Shown here: piece after piece, positions 17,130 to 26,891 of the stretch
Numbering within the stretch: position 1 is the first letter of the stretch
How the letters are laid out: every line of letters starts with the position of its first letter
Assembly: GCA_003250475.1 (NCBI GenBank)
Contig: QKGI01000168.1
Span: 1-38,584, forward strand
Length of the DNA: 38,584 nucleotides
Direction: 5' to 3'
Source: Bacteroidota bacterium
Lineage (GTDB): Bacteria; Bacteroidota; Bacteroidia; Bacteroidales; VadinHA17
The notes under the pieces: generated by a model
Told to the model about the DNA's origin: nothing
The model's input: only the letters and a program-made list of their open reading frames with translations
The model's database searches: none
Position numbers and translations under genes: made by a program

Positions 17130-18503
17130 TCACGTGATCCGGTCATCATTGATTATCGCTTTCAGTCCAAGGTAATAGGGAGGCAGCGTTGTGCCGAAAG
17201 CACTTTCATGGACTGTGATGGCTGCCCCCAGGGCTGTAGGATCTTCAATATCACTGGCGAATATCCTCTTGTCCGGGAGTCTTGCGGCAAGTATTCTTAC
17301 GAAAGTATCATTCCTTGCAAAGCCGCCGGTGACATATATTATCTCGGTAGTATCACCGGCAGGGATGACCAGTCTGTAAGACTCCAGGCATACATCTGCC
17401 AGGTCAAACATCATCTGGTGGTATGCGTCGGCATAAGTCAGGAAATGCGAAAGGTTTACCCCGGTGTCAACATATCCCGGAGGGATGCCATGACGGAAGA
17501 AAACCCTCTCCTTACTGCCGGACAGTAGCCTCGATATCTTCCTTCCTTTTATTTTAATGGTCTTGTAGAGCTCCCCGGTGACTCCGAAATGATCATCAAG
17601 CCGTGCTACATTCGCTGCGTGTATATGACCAAGGAAAAGACCGGATGACTTTACCAGCCGGCTACCAGGGGTCATGTAGCATAGACTTCCCCTCTCAAGC
17701 TGTTCGGCGGTAAGGGGCTCATTATTATGGGGATTCATAAAGACACACCATGAACCGGTTGAAACAAGGATGAACGGTTTATCAGTGCTTTTCAGGTAGG
17801 GGACAAGAGAGGCTGAGCTGTCATGGAGACCGGTGCCGGTATGTATTACATGACCTTCAATGCTCACTGCATGAGTCACTGGGGCTGATGACGGGGGAGG
17901 CATGTTTATGCCTTCATGCCCGAGCCACCTGTGGTAATCCATATTGTCATAGTCCCACATTGCCGTATGACACCCAAGTGATGTAAAATCTGATACCTTA
18001 CGGCCGGTGAACAGCCAGCTTAGATACTGTGGGAGGTGCAGGGATGTGTTAATCCTGGAAAAAAGCCCGGGCTTCATCTTCTTAAGCCATAACAGCTGCA
18101 GGCCTGAGTTCAGCATACCCAGCTTCGGTGAAGCTGTTGCCCTGCAGAACTCTCCGGTACCTCCCCATGATTCATAGAACCCTTCCGTCACACCATCGGG
18201 CATCGGCCTGAGATAATCATAAAGCGGCGTGACCCTGTTACCCTGTTCGTCAATATGGACCAGGGCTGCACCATATGCTGCGAAATTCAAAGCCCTGACA
18301 ACATGGTCCCCCGACCGGATCACCTCTGTCAGACGCAGCCTTATCCAGTAGACAATTGCATCAATATCGTCACAGGGATGACCGTCATCATCCCGGCTCT
18401 CCGGGAAGGACTTCTCCTCATAATGAACCATGTTGAGCCCGTGGTCAAAGAGAAGGAATTTCCTGGTTGTCTTTCCAATGTCAAAAATGGCTATTACATC
18501 CAT
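17130..18503 (-). CDS. FGGY-family carbohydrate kinase
   Basis: From the ATG at 18503 the protein has 457 residues; an in-frame TTG four codons earlier is less likely. The N-terminal phosphate loop is IAIFDIGKTTRKFLLFD. Counting from the TTG, the probable catalytic base is Asp232 in GTGLHDSSA, STGSW is at 252-256, and the C-terminal signature is TGGFARND followed by DPTALGAAI. FGGY kinases phosphorylate sugars or polyols with ATP. The sequence resembles Bacteroidota kinases of the rhamnulose/fuculose group, but the substrate is not fixed by what I can see. No isomerase, aldolase or sugar transporter lies beside it, so it is an orphan here. Confidence 0.87.
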   Translation of the reverse strand: MDVIAIFDIGKTTRKFLLFDHGLNMVHYEEKSFPESRDDDGHPCDDIDAIVYWIRLRLTEVIRSGDHVVRALNFAAYGAALVHIDEQGNRVTPLYDYLRPMPDGVTEGFYESWGGTGEFCRATASPKLGMLNSGLQLLWLKKMKPGLFSRINTSLHLPQYLSWLFTGRKVSDFTSLGCHTAMWDYDNMDYHRWLGHEGINMPPPSSAPVTHAVSIEGHVIHTGTGLHDSSASLVPYLKSTDKPFILVSTGSWCVFMNPHNNEPLTAEQLERGSLCYMTPGSRLVKSSGLFLGHIHAANVARLDDHFGVTGELYKTIKIKGRKISRLLSGSKERVFFRHGIPPGYVDTGVNLSHFLTYADAYHQMMFDLADVCLESYRLVIPAGDTTEIIYVTGGFARNDTFVRILAARLPDKRIFASDIEDPTALGAAITVHESAFGTTLPPYYLGLKAIINDDRIT

Positions 18504-18782
18504 ACTCAGATTCAATTGTCAGATATGACCGTTCAGGAAATCTTTCCCCAGGCACCGGTAGCCATCAGGTTGACATTCATAACAGGTTTCATGCCCGGCC
18601 GTGATATTCAGTATTCAAATATAATTATAGGATTGGTCATATATGCTGTTTCACCGGAGCGATTGTCTCCGCAAATGCCTTCCCATAATTTTAAAACTCA
18701 TTTTTAATACTCATGAAATTTTCTATTTTTATTCCCCGACTTTGCTGTCCATCCCTGAATGTTAAACATAACCTAAACGCTC

Positions 18783-20051
18783 ATGAAACCTGCCGGTCTG
18801 ATTGCCAGAATCGCAGTCACTGCTATTCTTACGACTGTAACTGTTACAGCATTCTGCCAGAAGAATCTTTTACCCGGGACAGTAATCACTGCCGGCGGTG
18901 ACACACTTGCAGGCCAGATAGACTACAGAAACTGGGGAGCCAATCCTGACAGGGTAAGATTTACTGATGCCGGGGGCAATATATGGGTTTTCACCCCTGC
19001 AGAGGTTAAATGGTTTACTGTAAAGGATGAGGTCTACGTGGGAGCAGTGGTTAATACCGAGAACAGCCCTTCTGACCTCGGGTCACTTCAGATGTTGCCA
19101 GATTACAAGCTGGATGTCGATACCGTATTTCTGCAGGCAATATTTGAAGGTGACAGGAGTCTCTATTTCCTGAAAAACAGGACGGGTTGTAACAACTTTT
19201 ATATAGGTGACAACCATGGTTATGAACTGTTACTATACAAGAAATATATGGCAATTGCAGGCGGTCAGCAGATAGTTGCCGAGGTCAAAGGTTATATCAA
19301 CCAGCTACTTGATTATTTTGATAATAATGAGGCTCTTTCGGCAGAAATTGGAAGGACGGGTTATGACTGGGGCAGCCTGGAAAGGCTCTTCAGGCACTAT
19401 TACAGCCTTACATCTGACGGCAGCTCCTTTTCAAAGAAATCCGAAAAGGTGGTGGTCAAACCTGCTGTTTTTGCCGGGCTTTCACTCACTACGATTATAC
19501 TGCGTAGTGACTATTACTCTTATCTTGAGTTGCCTGACTATAAAACCTCGGCTGATTTCTGCGGTGGTATTGCTGTGGATCTTGTTTTCCCGCGCAATCT
19601 CAGGAAATGGTCTTTTAACAATGAGCTTCAATGGAGCTCCTGGGGTGTGTCGGGCCAGAGTTTTGCCTCCAGCCAGGACGGCAACATTACCTACAAGAAC
19701 GACTATGATCTCTCCATGTCATATATAAATCTGAACAGCATGCTGAGATACAATTATCCGGCAGGCAGTTTTATAATTTTTGTGAACGCAGGAATCTCCA
19801 ATGGTTTTGCCGTCGGAAGTACAAACGTGATGGTGGAGGAACTGACAGAATATACAATCACGGAGAGAGCAACGGATTCCTATGTTAAGGATATGAGAAT
19901 GTACAAGCAATCGCTGCTTCTTGGTTCCGGGATACGGTACGGAAAATTCTTCATTGAATACCGGCATGAATGGGGGTCCGGAATCACAATTAACACGGCA
20001 ATATTTTCGTCAAGCCGGATAAATACCGTCTGGCTGGGATACACCTTCTGA
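18783..20051 (+). CDS. Predicted outer-membrane beta-barrel protein
   Basis: The 422-residue protein has a signal peptide (about 1-26, ending AFCQ). Residues about 27-200 form a soluble region starting with GTVITAGGDTLAGQIDYRNWG. From about 220 to the end, alternating aromatic and small residues in short strands (FAGLSLTTIIL, LRYNYPAGSFIIFVNAGISNGF, FFIEYRHEWG) and the terminal phenylalanine (WLGYTF) mark a barrel of the PorT/OmpA-like type. I do not recognise a specific function. It stands alone, followed by a hairpin at 20060-20084. Confidence 0.72.
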   Translation: MKPAGLIARIAVTAILTTVTVTAFCQKNLLPGTVITAGGDTLAGQIDYRNWGANPDRVRFTDAGGNIWVFTPAEVKWFTVKDEVYVGAVVNTENSPSDLGSLQMLPDYKLDVDTVFLQAIFEGDRSLYFLKNRTGCNNFYIGDNHGYELLLYKKYMAIAGGQQIVAEVKGYINQLLDYFDNNEALSAEIGRTGYDWGSLERLFRHYYSLTSDGSSFSKKSEKVVVKPAVFAGLSLTTIILRSDYYSYLELPDYKTSADFCGGIAVDLVFPRNLRKWSFNNELQWSSWGVSGQSFASSQDGNITYKNDYDLSMSYINLNSMLRYNYPAGSFIIFVNAGISNGFAVGSTNVMVEELTEYTITERATDSYVKDMRMYKQSLLLGSGIRYGKFFIEYRHEWGSGITINTAIFSSSRINTVWLGYTF

Positions 20052-20059
20052 CAGGCCCG

Positions 20060-20084
20060 CTGCCATATCTATTATTTATGGCAG
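20060..20084 (+). terminator. Probable terminator after the barrel-protein gene
   Basis: CTGCCATA (20060-20067) pairs perfectly with TATGGCAG (20077-20084). The following T-rich stretch is interrupted (TTGCATCTTTT), so termination is likely but not certain. Confidence 0.45.
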
Positions 20085-20136
20085 TTGCATCTTTTACATC
20101 AATTCTCTACCTTCATAATCTGAAATAAACGGACCA

Positions 20137-20673
20137 ATGAACTGGATCGACTTTGTTATTATTGCCCTGCTTGCCTTCGGCCTGATACAGGGATTTATCA
20201 ACGGCCTGATCATTGAGATAGCGGAGCTGGCCGCCCTGGTGCTTGGTGTTTGGGGGGCTATACACTTTTCCTGGTGGACAGCCGATAAGTTGTCAGGATG
20301 GTTTGACCTGCACTCCTCATGGACAGGCATTGTCTCTTTTGCCGTTACTTTTGCCGTAATTGTGTTTGCCGTATACCTCCTGGGAAAGTTGCTTGATACG
20401 ATGATGAAGGCCATTGCCCTGGGGTTTCTCGTCAAGCTCCTGGGCGCACTGTTCGGCGTATTGAAGACTGCGCTTATACTGAGCGTGATTTTTGTTTTCC
20501 TGAATACCATTAATGAGAAGAGGCACTTTCTTCCTTCTTCCACAATAGGAAGCTCATTTCTCTATAATCCCATTGCAGACCTTGTTCCCTCCATCTTTCC
20601 TGTCGTTGAGGGAGGCGACCTCATAGACAGTTTCAACCGGCACAAAAAGCAACCGCAGGATGCCACCATCTGA
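20137..20673 (+). CDS. CvpA-family inner-membrane protein
   Basis: The 178-residue protein starts [25 protein letters not shown], the typical CvpA opening. It has four hydrophobic segments (about 5-22, 26-45, 67-88 and 100-127) followed by a soluble tail. In E. coli CvpA is linked to colicin V production and to envelope stress such as bile resistance; the biochemical role is not settled. It sits 35 bases before tyrS, but a clear tyrS promoter lies in the gap. Confidence 0.88.
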   Translation: MNWIDFVIIALLAFGLIQGFINGLIIEIAELAALVLGVWGAIHFSWWTADKLSGWFDLHSSWTGIVSFAVTFAVIVFAVYLLGKLLDTMMKAIALGFLVKLLGALFGVLKTALILSVIFVFLNTINEKRHFLPSSTIGSSFLYNPIADLVPSIFPVVEGGDLIDSFNRHKKQPQDATI

Positions 20674-20683
20674 GTGGTTTTGG

Positions 20684-20691
20684 TATCTTTG
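20684..20691 (+). promoter_or_regulatory. -7 box of the tyrS promoter
   Basis: TATCTTTG fits TAnnTTTG exactly and lies 18 bases before the tyrS ATG at 20709. A TTTTG stands directly upstream but is too close to be the -33 element. Confidence 0.5.
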
Positions 20692-20708
20692 CCGTACTTA
20701 AGTTGTTT

Positions 20709-22016
20709 ATGCCGATGATAAATTTTATAGATGAGCTGAGATGGAGAGGGATGATTCATGATATCATGCCCGGGACTGAGGAGTTTCTTTTAAATGGAAA
20801 GACTTCGGCGTATGTGGGCTTTGATCCCACCGCCGATTCACTTCACATAGGACACCTTGTTCAGGTGATGATGCTTAAACATTTTCAGAATGCCGGGCAT
20901 AAACCGATAGTGCTTATTGGCGGTGCCACCGGGATGATAGGAGACCCCTCCGGCAAATCTGAGGAGCGCAACCTGCTCAGCGAGGAGACATTGCAGCACA
21001 ACCAGGATTGTCTTAAAAAGCAGTTCGAAAAATTTCTCGATTTCAATTCCACAGCAACAAACAGGGCCGTGATGGTCAATAATTATGACTGGATGAAAAC
21101 CTATTCATTCCTTGAGTTTATCAGGGATATTGGAAAGCACATCACGGTCAATTATATGATGGCCAAGGACTCGGTGAAAAAAAGGCTTGATTCGGAAACG
21201 GGACAGGGTATGTCGTTCACCGAGTTCTCCTACCAGCTGGTCCAGGGAACCGACTACCTGTTTCTATACACCAACCATGGCTGCCGTCTCCAGATGGGCG
21301 GGTCTGACCAGTGGGGAAATATTGTGACAGGCACTGAGCTTATCAGGCGTAAGGCGGGTGGCGAGGCTTATGCCATCACCTGCCCGCTTATCACCAAAAG
21401 CGACGGGCAGAAGTTCGGTAAGACGGAGAGCGGTAATGTCTGGCTTGACCCTGCAAAGACTTCACCATACCAGTTTTACCAGTTCTGGCTGAATGTTGCT
21501 GATGATGATGCCGTTAAGTTTATAAAGATCTTCACTGTGCTGTCACAAAATGACATCAACGATCTCATTGCGGCACACACTGCAGAACCGCATTTGCGGA
21601 TTCTCCAGAAACGACTGGCTGAAGAGATGACGGTAATGGCCCATTCCAGGGAGGATTATGAATCGGCGGTGGAAGCCTCCCAGATTCTCTTCGGAAAGGG
21701 GACTACCGAGCAGCTGCACCGTATGGACGAAAACACATTTCTTGCCGTGTTCGACGGCGTGCCCATGTATGATGTAAACCATGAGCTTCTGGATGCCGGT
21801 GTGACAATCTCCGATCTGTGTACGGCGCATACGTCGATCGCCGAATCGAAAGGAGAACTGAGAAGACTTATCCAGGGTGGCGGCGTAAGCCTTAACAAGG
21901 AGAAGATAGACAATGCCGATATGCTTGTAACCACGGAGCGGCTGCTGAACAAGAGGTATCTTCTGTTTCAGAAAGGCAAGAAGAATTATTTCCTCATCAG
22001 GGTGGTAAAACCATAA
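20709..22016 (+). CDS. tyrS: Tyrosyl-tRNA synthetase
   Basis: The protein has 435 residues from the ATG at 20709; an in-frame TTG lies two codons earlier and another ATG two codons later. The class I signature HIGHL follows the tyrosine-binding segment [15 protein letters not shown]. The second signature is KFGKT (KMSKS loop), and the C-terminal S4-like RNA-binding domain covers about the last 70 residues ([17 protein letters not shown]). It charges tRNA-Tyr in the cytosol. Length and motifs are normal for the bacterial TyrRS with S4 domain. Confidence 0.97.
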   Translation: MPMINFIDELRWRGMIHDIMPGTEEFLLNGKTSAYVGFDPTADSLHIGHLVQVMMLKHFQNAGHKPIVLIGGATGMIGDPSGKSEERNLLSEETLQHNQDCLKKQFEKFLDFNSTATNRAVMVNNYDWMKTYSFLEFIRDIGKHITVNYMMAKDSVKKRLDSETGQGMSFTEFSYQLVQGTDYLFLYTNHGCRLQMGGSDQWGNIVTGTELIRRKAGGEAYAITCPLITKSDGQKFGKTESGNVWLDPAKTSPYQFYQFWLNVADDDAVKFIKIFTVLSQNDINDLIAAHTAEPHLRILQKRLAEEMTVMAHSREDYESAVEASQILFGKGTTEQLHRMDENTFLAVFDGVPMYDVNHELLDAGVTISDLCTAHTSIAESKGELRRLIQGGGVSLNKEKIDNADMLVTTERLLNKRYLLFQKGKKNYFLIRVVKP

Positions 22017-22026
22017 ACCGGTGACG

Positions 22027-22914
22027 ATGAAAAATAATATCAGGGCTGACTTCAGGCCGGACTCCCTTGACCTGATCAATTTCATCATAAGTCATTTCAA
22101 AAAGTTTGTCTATACCGGCCTTGCGGCAGCGATCATCTCAGCGGTAATATCATTGATGATCAAGCCCATGTATGAGTCTTCCGTTATCATGTACCCCTCC
22201 TCAAACATTACCGGGGCCGGCACACTCCTTGGTGAAGTAACCTCCGGAACAGAGTTATTCGGTGACGATGATGCTACAGAAAAGCTGATACAGGTTATCA
22301 ACAGCGGGCAGATCAGAGAATACCTGAAGGAGAAATATGACCTGCTTAATCATTACAATGTAAAGCCCGGGGAGAGATATCCGAATACGGTTATTGCCGG
22401 TAAGATGGACAAATACATTCATTGCACCAAGACATCTTTCGGGTCTGTGGAGATCAGGGTCAGGGACCGTGACAGGGAGATTGCATGTGCAATGGCAAAT
22501 GATATGGCAGCCCGGGCAGACACGGTTTTTAATAACCTGCAGCGCATAAACGCGTCAGTGATGCTTGCCGATATCGGCCGCAGCTATGAGGCACAGTACC
22601 GGGTTGTCAGGCAGTATGAGGATACTCTCAGCCGGTCGGTGGGTGCATCCGCCTTATCAGTATATGCCACCCTTGAGACAGAAAATGAGTATCTCGGTCT
22701 CATACGTGGTAAATACCTTGAAGTGATGGCGCTGAGCAGGCAGGTAATACCCTACACTGTTATCGTTGACAGGGCCGGTGTGGCTGAGAAAAAAATATAT
22801 CCGCGCCGGAGCATAATGGTTATTGTATCGACTGCCTCCGCACTCATTCTCCTTGCCCTTATTCTCTTTGTTGCCGGGGGTGTCAAGCTGCATCGCACTG
22901 ATGACAGGCAGTGA
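22027..22914 (+). CDS. Wzz-type polysaccharide chain-length protein
   Basis: From the ATG at 22027 it has 295 residues; a GTG two codons upstream is in frame. It has a membrane segment near 27-47 (FVYTGLAAAIISAVISLMI), a periplasmic region with LLGEVTSGTELFGDDDATEKLIQVINS and helical stretches, and a second membrane segment near 265-285. This is the two-helix Wzz layout. Wzz proteins set the length of O-antigen or exopolysaccharide chains made by Wzy. It begins 10 bases after tyrS and overlaps the next gene, an O-antigen ligase/polymerase, which fits a Wzz/Wzy pairing. Confidence 0.82.
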   Translation: MKNNIRADFRPDSLDLINFIISHFKKFVYTGLAAAIISAVISLMIKPMYESSVIMYPSSNITGAGTLLGEVTSGTELFGDDDATEKLIQVINSGQIREYLKEKYDLLNHYNVKPGERYPNTVIAGKMDKYIHCTKTSFGSVEIRVRDRDREIACAMANDMAARADTVFNNLQRINASVMLADIGRSYEAQYRVVRQYEDTLSRSVGASALSVYATLETENEYLGLIRGKYLEVMALSRQVIPYTVIVDRAGVAEKKIYPRRSIMVIVSTASALILLALILFVAGGVKLHRTDDRQ

Positions 22915-24259
22915 ACTGCTGATATTAATGGTTCCGGCTGCCCTGGCAGTTTTACTACTGGCACTGCTGTCCCTTGAACACCTGTTGCTGCTTACCGTTT
23001 TTCTCACACCTCTCTCTCTTCAGATGAGCTACCTCACCGGAGGCGCAGGATTAGACCTGTCCATCCCGACTGAACCTGTGCTGGCGTTGATTCTTTTCAT
23101 CACCCTCTTCAGGCTGATTGTCACCCGGGAGTTCCCTTCCGGGCTGCTGAGACATCCTCTGACAGTGCTGCTGGCGATATACCTGCTCTGGACCCTTTTT
23201 ACGGCTCTCACGTCAACAATGCCGGGTGTCTCATTCAAGACCCTTGCATACCGTATATGGTTTACGGCCGGATTTTACCTTGTTGCTGCCCGGCTTTCGT
23301 CCCGCGACGGTTTCCCGGGGAGATACATCCTGGCTTATGCTGCCGGCCTTTCAATTGTGGTCGTTTACTTCATCATAAGGGTTCATGGCGCCGGATTCCT
23401 GAACCAGCAGTTTGCACATTCAGCCTGCTATCCGTTTTACAGGGATCATACCTCTTTTGGTGCTTCCATGGCTTTCCTGCTGCCTCCCTTGTCAGTCCTG
23501 CTCTTCAGGAAAGGGAACACCATAACAGGCAGGACACTACTGGCTCTCATCATAGTTCTTTTTGTGGCAGCATTTATACTGTCTTACAGCAGGGCGGCAT
23601 GGGTGAGCCTGATAGCTGCTATAGTTGTTACCTTGATACTCTCTATAAGGATGCCGGTGCGGCTCCTGGCAGTTACAGCTGCAGGTTTTATCCTGGCACT
23701 GGTATTGTCTGCCGGGTGGATATGGCAGAGGATGGACAGCACAACGGAGGATTCCTCGGCTGACCTGGGACAGCACCTGCGTTCGGCATCCAACATCTCT
23801 ACTGACCAGTCAAACCTTGAACGCTTAAACAGGTGGAAATGTGCATTAAGGATGTTCAGGGAAAAGCCGGTGACGGGATGGGGACCTGGCACATATCAGT
23901 TCAATTACGGGCCTTTTCAGAAAGCGAGTGAAAAAACGGCTATCAGCACCGACTTCGGTGATGCCGGCAATGCTCACAGCGAATACCTGGGAAGCCTCAG
24001 TGAATCAGGGTTTCCGGGAGCGGTCCTGTTCCTTCTGATAACTGGATATGCGGTCATTATGGGTATCAGGATATGGTACAGGGAGGGAAGGAGCATCCGG
24101 GGGTACTGGTCGCTTGCCATTCTTGCCGGACTGATAACCTATGTTGTACATGGAGTGATGAACAGCTTCCTTGATACTGACAAGATAGCTTCACTGTGGT
24201 GGGGCTTTATAGCCATACTGACGGCAATGGATCTCAGGCTGAGGGAGAAAACTGCCTGA
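22901..24259 (+). CDS. O-antigen ligase/polymerase family membrane protein
   Basis: From the ATG at 22901 (14-base overlap with the Wzz gene) the protein has 452 residues; a longer frame opens with TTG at 22823 and is less likely. It has about a dozen hydrophobic segments and a large loop between about 270 and 350 holding GWGPGTYQFNYGP and the NAHSEYLGSLSESG motif, which mark the Wzy_C (O-antigen ligase/polymerase) family. The SRAAW motif before the loop is also typical. It should join or ligate lipid-linked glycan units on the periplasmic side of the inner membrane. No glycosyltransferases or flippase lie nearby. Confidence 0.85.
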   Translation: MTGSELLILMVPAALAVLLLALLSLEHLLLLTVFLTPLSLQMSYLTGGAGLDLSIPTEPVLALILFITLFRLIVTREFPSGLLRHPLTVLLAIYLLWTLFTALTSTMPGVSFKTLAYRIWFTAGFYLVAARLSSRDGFPGRYILAYAAGLSIVVVYFIIRVHGAGFLNQQFAHSACYPFYRDHTSFGASMAFLLPPLSVLLFRKGNTITGRTLLALIIVLFVAAFILSYSRAAWVSLIAAIVVTLILSIRMPVRLLAVTAAGFILALVLSAGWIWQRMDSTTEDSSADLGQHLRSASNISTDQSNLERLNRWKCALRMFREKPVTGWGPGTYQFNYGPFQKASEKTAISTDFGDAGNAHSEYLGSLSESGFPGAVLFLLITGYAVIMGIRIWYREGRSIRGYWSLAILAGLITYVVHGVMNSFLDTDKIASLWWGFIAILTAMDLRLREKTA

Positions 24260-24273
24260 TTCCCGGAAAATAT

Positions 24274-25500
24274 TTATAAGACTTCAACCGCAAGTATTGA
24301 CACGTCATCGAAAAGACGGGTATTGCTGTTGTTTATCTCCAGGTCTTCAATAAGAGTCCCGATGTTCTCTGTTAAAGACAGGCTGTTGGAATAATGCTTT
24401 ATCAGCGGACCGGTACCCAGTTCGTTCCCGCTTTCATCTTTAAGCTCAGACAGTCCGTCGGTATAACAGATTATTTTTGTGGGGCTTGTAAGTGTTATCT
24501 GATCGGTTCTTACCCATGGCATCTCGTCGAGCATCCCCACACCCACGCACGATTGCTTCAGCACTGTTGCGCCGGCTGTTTCCATGTTGATCAGCACCGG
24601 GGGATTATGTGCTGCATTTATATAATCAAGCACGCGGGTCTTAATGTTGTAACGGGCGATGAACAGGGTGACAAAGCGTTCTCCGGCGGAGTTGACCACA
24701 ACCAGGGTGTTGAGCTTCCTTATCAGATCCTCAAGGCTGGCATCAGCAGTAAAAAGGGCCCTGAGACTGGCCTGGAAGTTTGACATAAGAAGGGCAGCCG
24801 ACATCCCCTTGCCCGAAACGTCGGCAATACAAAAGCCGACTACATTATCTGACAGAGGCATGAAGTCGTAGTAATCCCCTCCGACTTCATAATGGGGGTA
24901 ATAGAAGCCTATGGCCCTTATTTTTTCATTGGAAGGAAGCCTGGTATTATCAGGAATAAGCATCATCTGCATCCTGGCAGCCAGTTCTAGCTCCCTCCTT
25001 AATGCTTCCTGCCTGAGACTCTCCCTGAAGAGTCTCTGGTTCTCTATGGCGACCACGATGATGCCGGATATGGTCTGGATAAAATGAAGGTGTTTTATCA
25101 GGGGGCTCATTCCCTCTCCCTCCTCATCGATGTCGCCTATCAGCACGTATGCTGAAGGTTCATTATTGTTGAGGACAGGGATGATAAAATCGACCGATTT
25201 GAAGGCTATCTGTGCTGCGTCAGTCTGTATTTCCCTGAAACAGAGCAGATCCTGTTCAACATTTATAGTGTCGCCGAGGGTTTCCGGAAAGCCTGAGTTG
25301 AGCAGGGCTTCCCACTGTTCGCCATATTTATAAAGAAGTATTTTACCGATACCCAGGTCATCACGCAGGATTGACTCATACTTCCTGAGCAGGTCGGATG
25401 TAGGGAGGTTGGCATTGATGGAAAGAGTGATATCAAGCAGGGCGTCGAGTTTAAACTTCGACATCTTAAGCCTGTCTTTAGGTAACCTGCCCTCTCTCAT
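24274..25500 (-). CDS. GAF-like sensor with SpoIIE-type PP2C phosphatase domain
   Basis: The protein has 408 residues from the ATG at 25500. A start at 25464 (MSKFKLDALL) is equally possible and closer to what I remember of the family. Residues about 15-155 look like a GAF domain, 160-182 form a helix, and about 195-405 are the SpoIIE phosphatase domain with metal-binding GGDYYD (Asp209), ADVSGKGMSAALLMS (Asp227) and YTDGLSE. Such enzymes dephosphorylate serine or threonine on anti-anti-sigma-like partners. It starts 6 bases after the efp stop, so it is the last gene of that run. A SiaC-like possible substrate is encoded about 6.5 kb away. Confidence 0.88.
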   Translation of the reverse strand: MREGRLPKDRLKMSKFKLDALLDITLSINANLPTSDLLRKYESILRDDLGIGKILLYKYGEQWEALLNSGFPETLGDTINVEQDLLCFREIQTDAAQIAFKSVDFIIPVLNNNEPSAYVLIGDIDEEGEGMSPLIKHLHFIQTISGIIVVAIENQRLFRESLRQEALRRELELAARMQMMLIPDNTRLPSNEKIRAIGFYYPHYEVGGDYYDFMPLSDNVVGFCIADVSGKGMSAALLMSNFQASLRALFTADASLEDLIRKLNTLVVVNSAGERFVTLFIARYNIKTRVLDYINAAHNPPVLINMETAGATVLKQSCVGVGMLDEMPWVRTDQITLTSPTKIICYTDGLSELKDESGNELGTGPLIKHYSNSLSLTENIGTLIEDLEINNSNTRLFDDVSILAVEVL

Positions 25501-25506
25501 CTGGTC

Positions 25507-26073
25507 TCAGCCCTTGACTCTTTCTATATATGATCTGTCACGCGTATCGATCCGGATCTTATCCCCCACGTTGACAAACAGCGGTACCATAATAGTCGAT
25601 CCGGTCTCAATGGTGGCCGGCTTAAGGGTGTTCGTAGCGGTATCACCACGAAGCCCGGGCTCCGTATAGGTAACCTCCATAACCACGTTGACGGGTATAT
25701 CGACCAGTAGAACATTTTCTGTATCTGCATGAACAACAACTTCAACGGTCTCACCCTCTTTCAGGAGGTCATTGTTCTCTATCATCGAGTCGGGCACCGT
25801 TATCTGTTCGAATGTCTCAAGGTGCATGAGATGATAGCCCATGTCATCATTGTAGAGGTACTGATGAGGTCTTCTTTCCACACGGGCAACGTTGACCTTC
25901 ACCCCCGAGCTGAATGTATTGTCAAGGACCTTGCCTGTAGTCACGTTTTTTAGTTTAGTACGCACGAATGCCGGGCCCTTGCCGGGTTTGACATGCTGAA
26001 ACTGAACGATGGTATAAAGATCATTATTGAATTCAATCACCATACCGTTCCTGAAATCTGCCGTTGTAGCCAT
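25507..26073 (-). CDS. efp: Translation elongation factor P
   Basis: The 188-residue protein has the three-domain EF-P layout. The domain I loop is [15 protein letters not shown] with a lysine at position 32, equivalent to Lys34 of E. coli EF-P. The protein ends with the S1-like fold and the conserved [20 protein letters not shown] binds stalled ribosomes and speeds peptide-bond formation at proline runs. No modification enzyme (EpmA, EarP or other) is seen here. Confidence 0.97.
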   Translation of the reverse strand: MATTADFRNGMVIEFNNDLYTIVQFQHVKPGKGPAFVRTKLKNVTTGKVLDNTFSSGVKVNVARVERRPHQYLYNDDMGYHLMHLETFEQITVPDSMIENNDLLKEGETVEVVVHADTENVLLVDIPVNVVMEVTYTEPGLRGDTATNTLKPATIETGSTIMVPLFVNVGDKIRIDTRDRSYIERVKG

Positions 26074-26095
26074 AAAAAATTTTCTGTTCTACTTG

Positions 26096-26875
26096 TTATT
26101 CAATGAAATTAAGGGGTACTCTAAGCCCTTCATAATTTGTCATATCCACATGAAATGACCCCACAAAGATATCAAAACGTATCTTAACCGGTAAAAAATT
26201 TTCATCAGCCGAGAACCACATGACCATATCTTCTTCGGTTTTAAAGACACGTCCCACCTCTGTTACCGGGTTAAACCGGTAACACTCGAGTTTGCCGCTC
26301 TTGATCCTTATGGTTTCTTTGCCGCTGTATTTCAGAATAATAGGATATAGTTCGTCTGCAAACCAGGTCATCATCGTAAACGTATCCCCTGGCACAAGTG
26401 TGTCTGCTTTAGCCAGGTAATATTTCCTGAACCAGTAGAAACATGAGAGTATGTCAAGCAATCCTTTCGGGCCTGCATGGTTTCCTGTGAGGTCACTGAA
26501 AACCAGGGTAGAGTCAACTCTTGAAGTCTGGTCAAACCCCACTTCATTATACTTGTGATAGCGTCCCTCATGGATATTTCTTATTGAGAAGACGGGAAGA
26601 TCTGATTCCGGATCTATATAACTTTCGTAAGTATCCCTTACCTTATAGAGAGCATCCGCCAGCCCTGTAGTCTGTCCGTTGACCACTGCGTGCCATATAG
26701 GCTCTCCCAGGTAATAGCCCTCTTTGATCTCAAGAGTAGCCAGGCCGCTGCCCACAATCCCGTATCTTATCTGATACGATACTTTTTCCCCGGGCATGTA
26801 AGGCTGTATCTGGGCCGGAAGCCAACCCGGCATCACAGTCATGATCATCAGCACTGTAACCAGTCTTTTTCGCAT
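26096..26875 (-). CDS. DUF3108 domain exported protein
   Basis: I set the start at the ATG at 26875, giving a 259-residue protein with a proper signal peptide (MRKRLVTVLMIMTVMPGWLPAQ). A frame 31 codons longer would overlap tsaB by 77 bases and bury this signal. The mature part carries the DUF3108 pattern: YMPGEKVSYQIRYGIVGSGLATLEI, then repeated beta-strand blocks and a late MWFSADENFLPVKIRFDI. The fold resembles lipid- or hydrophobe-binding beta proteins of the envelope, but no activity is established that I can name. It lies 17 bases after the tsaB stop. Confidence 0.85.
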   Translation of the reverse strand: MRKRLVTVLMIMTVMPGWLPAQIQPYMPGEKVSYQIRYGIVGSGLATLEIKEGYYLGEPIWHAVVNGQTTGLADALYKVRDTYESYIDPESDLPVFSIRNIHEGRYHKYNEVGFDQTSRVDSTLVFSDLTGNHAGPKGLLDILSCFYWFRKYYLAKADTLVPGDTFTMMTWFADELYPIILKYSGKETIRIKSGKLECYRFNPVTEVGRVFKTEEDMVMWFSADENFLPVKIRFDIFVGSFHVDMTNYEGLRVPLNFIE

Positions 26876-26891
26876 GTTGCTGTCAGATATA

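Noticed and set aside
16964-17149. 61-residue frame between the M16 and FGGY genes
   Set aside because: No family match and it overlaps the end of the kinase gene and the M16 promoter region.
18255-18707. 150-residue plus-strand frame overlapping the FGGY kinase start
   Set aside because: Mostly antisense to the kinase and without signal, motif or promoter.
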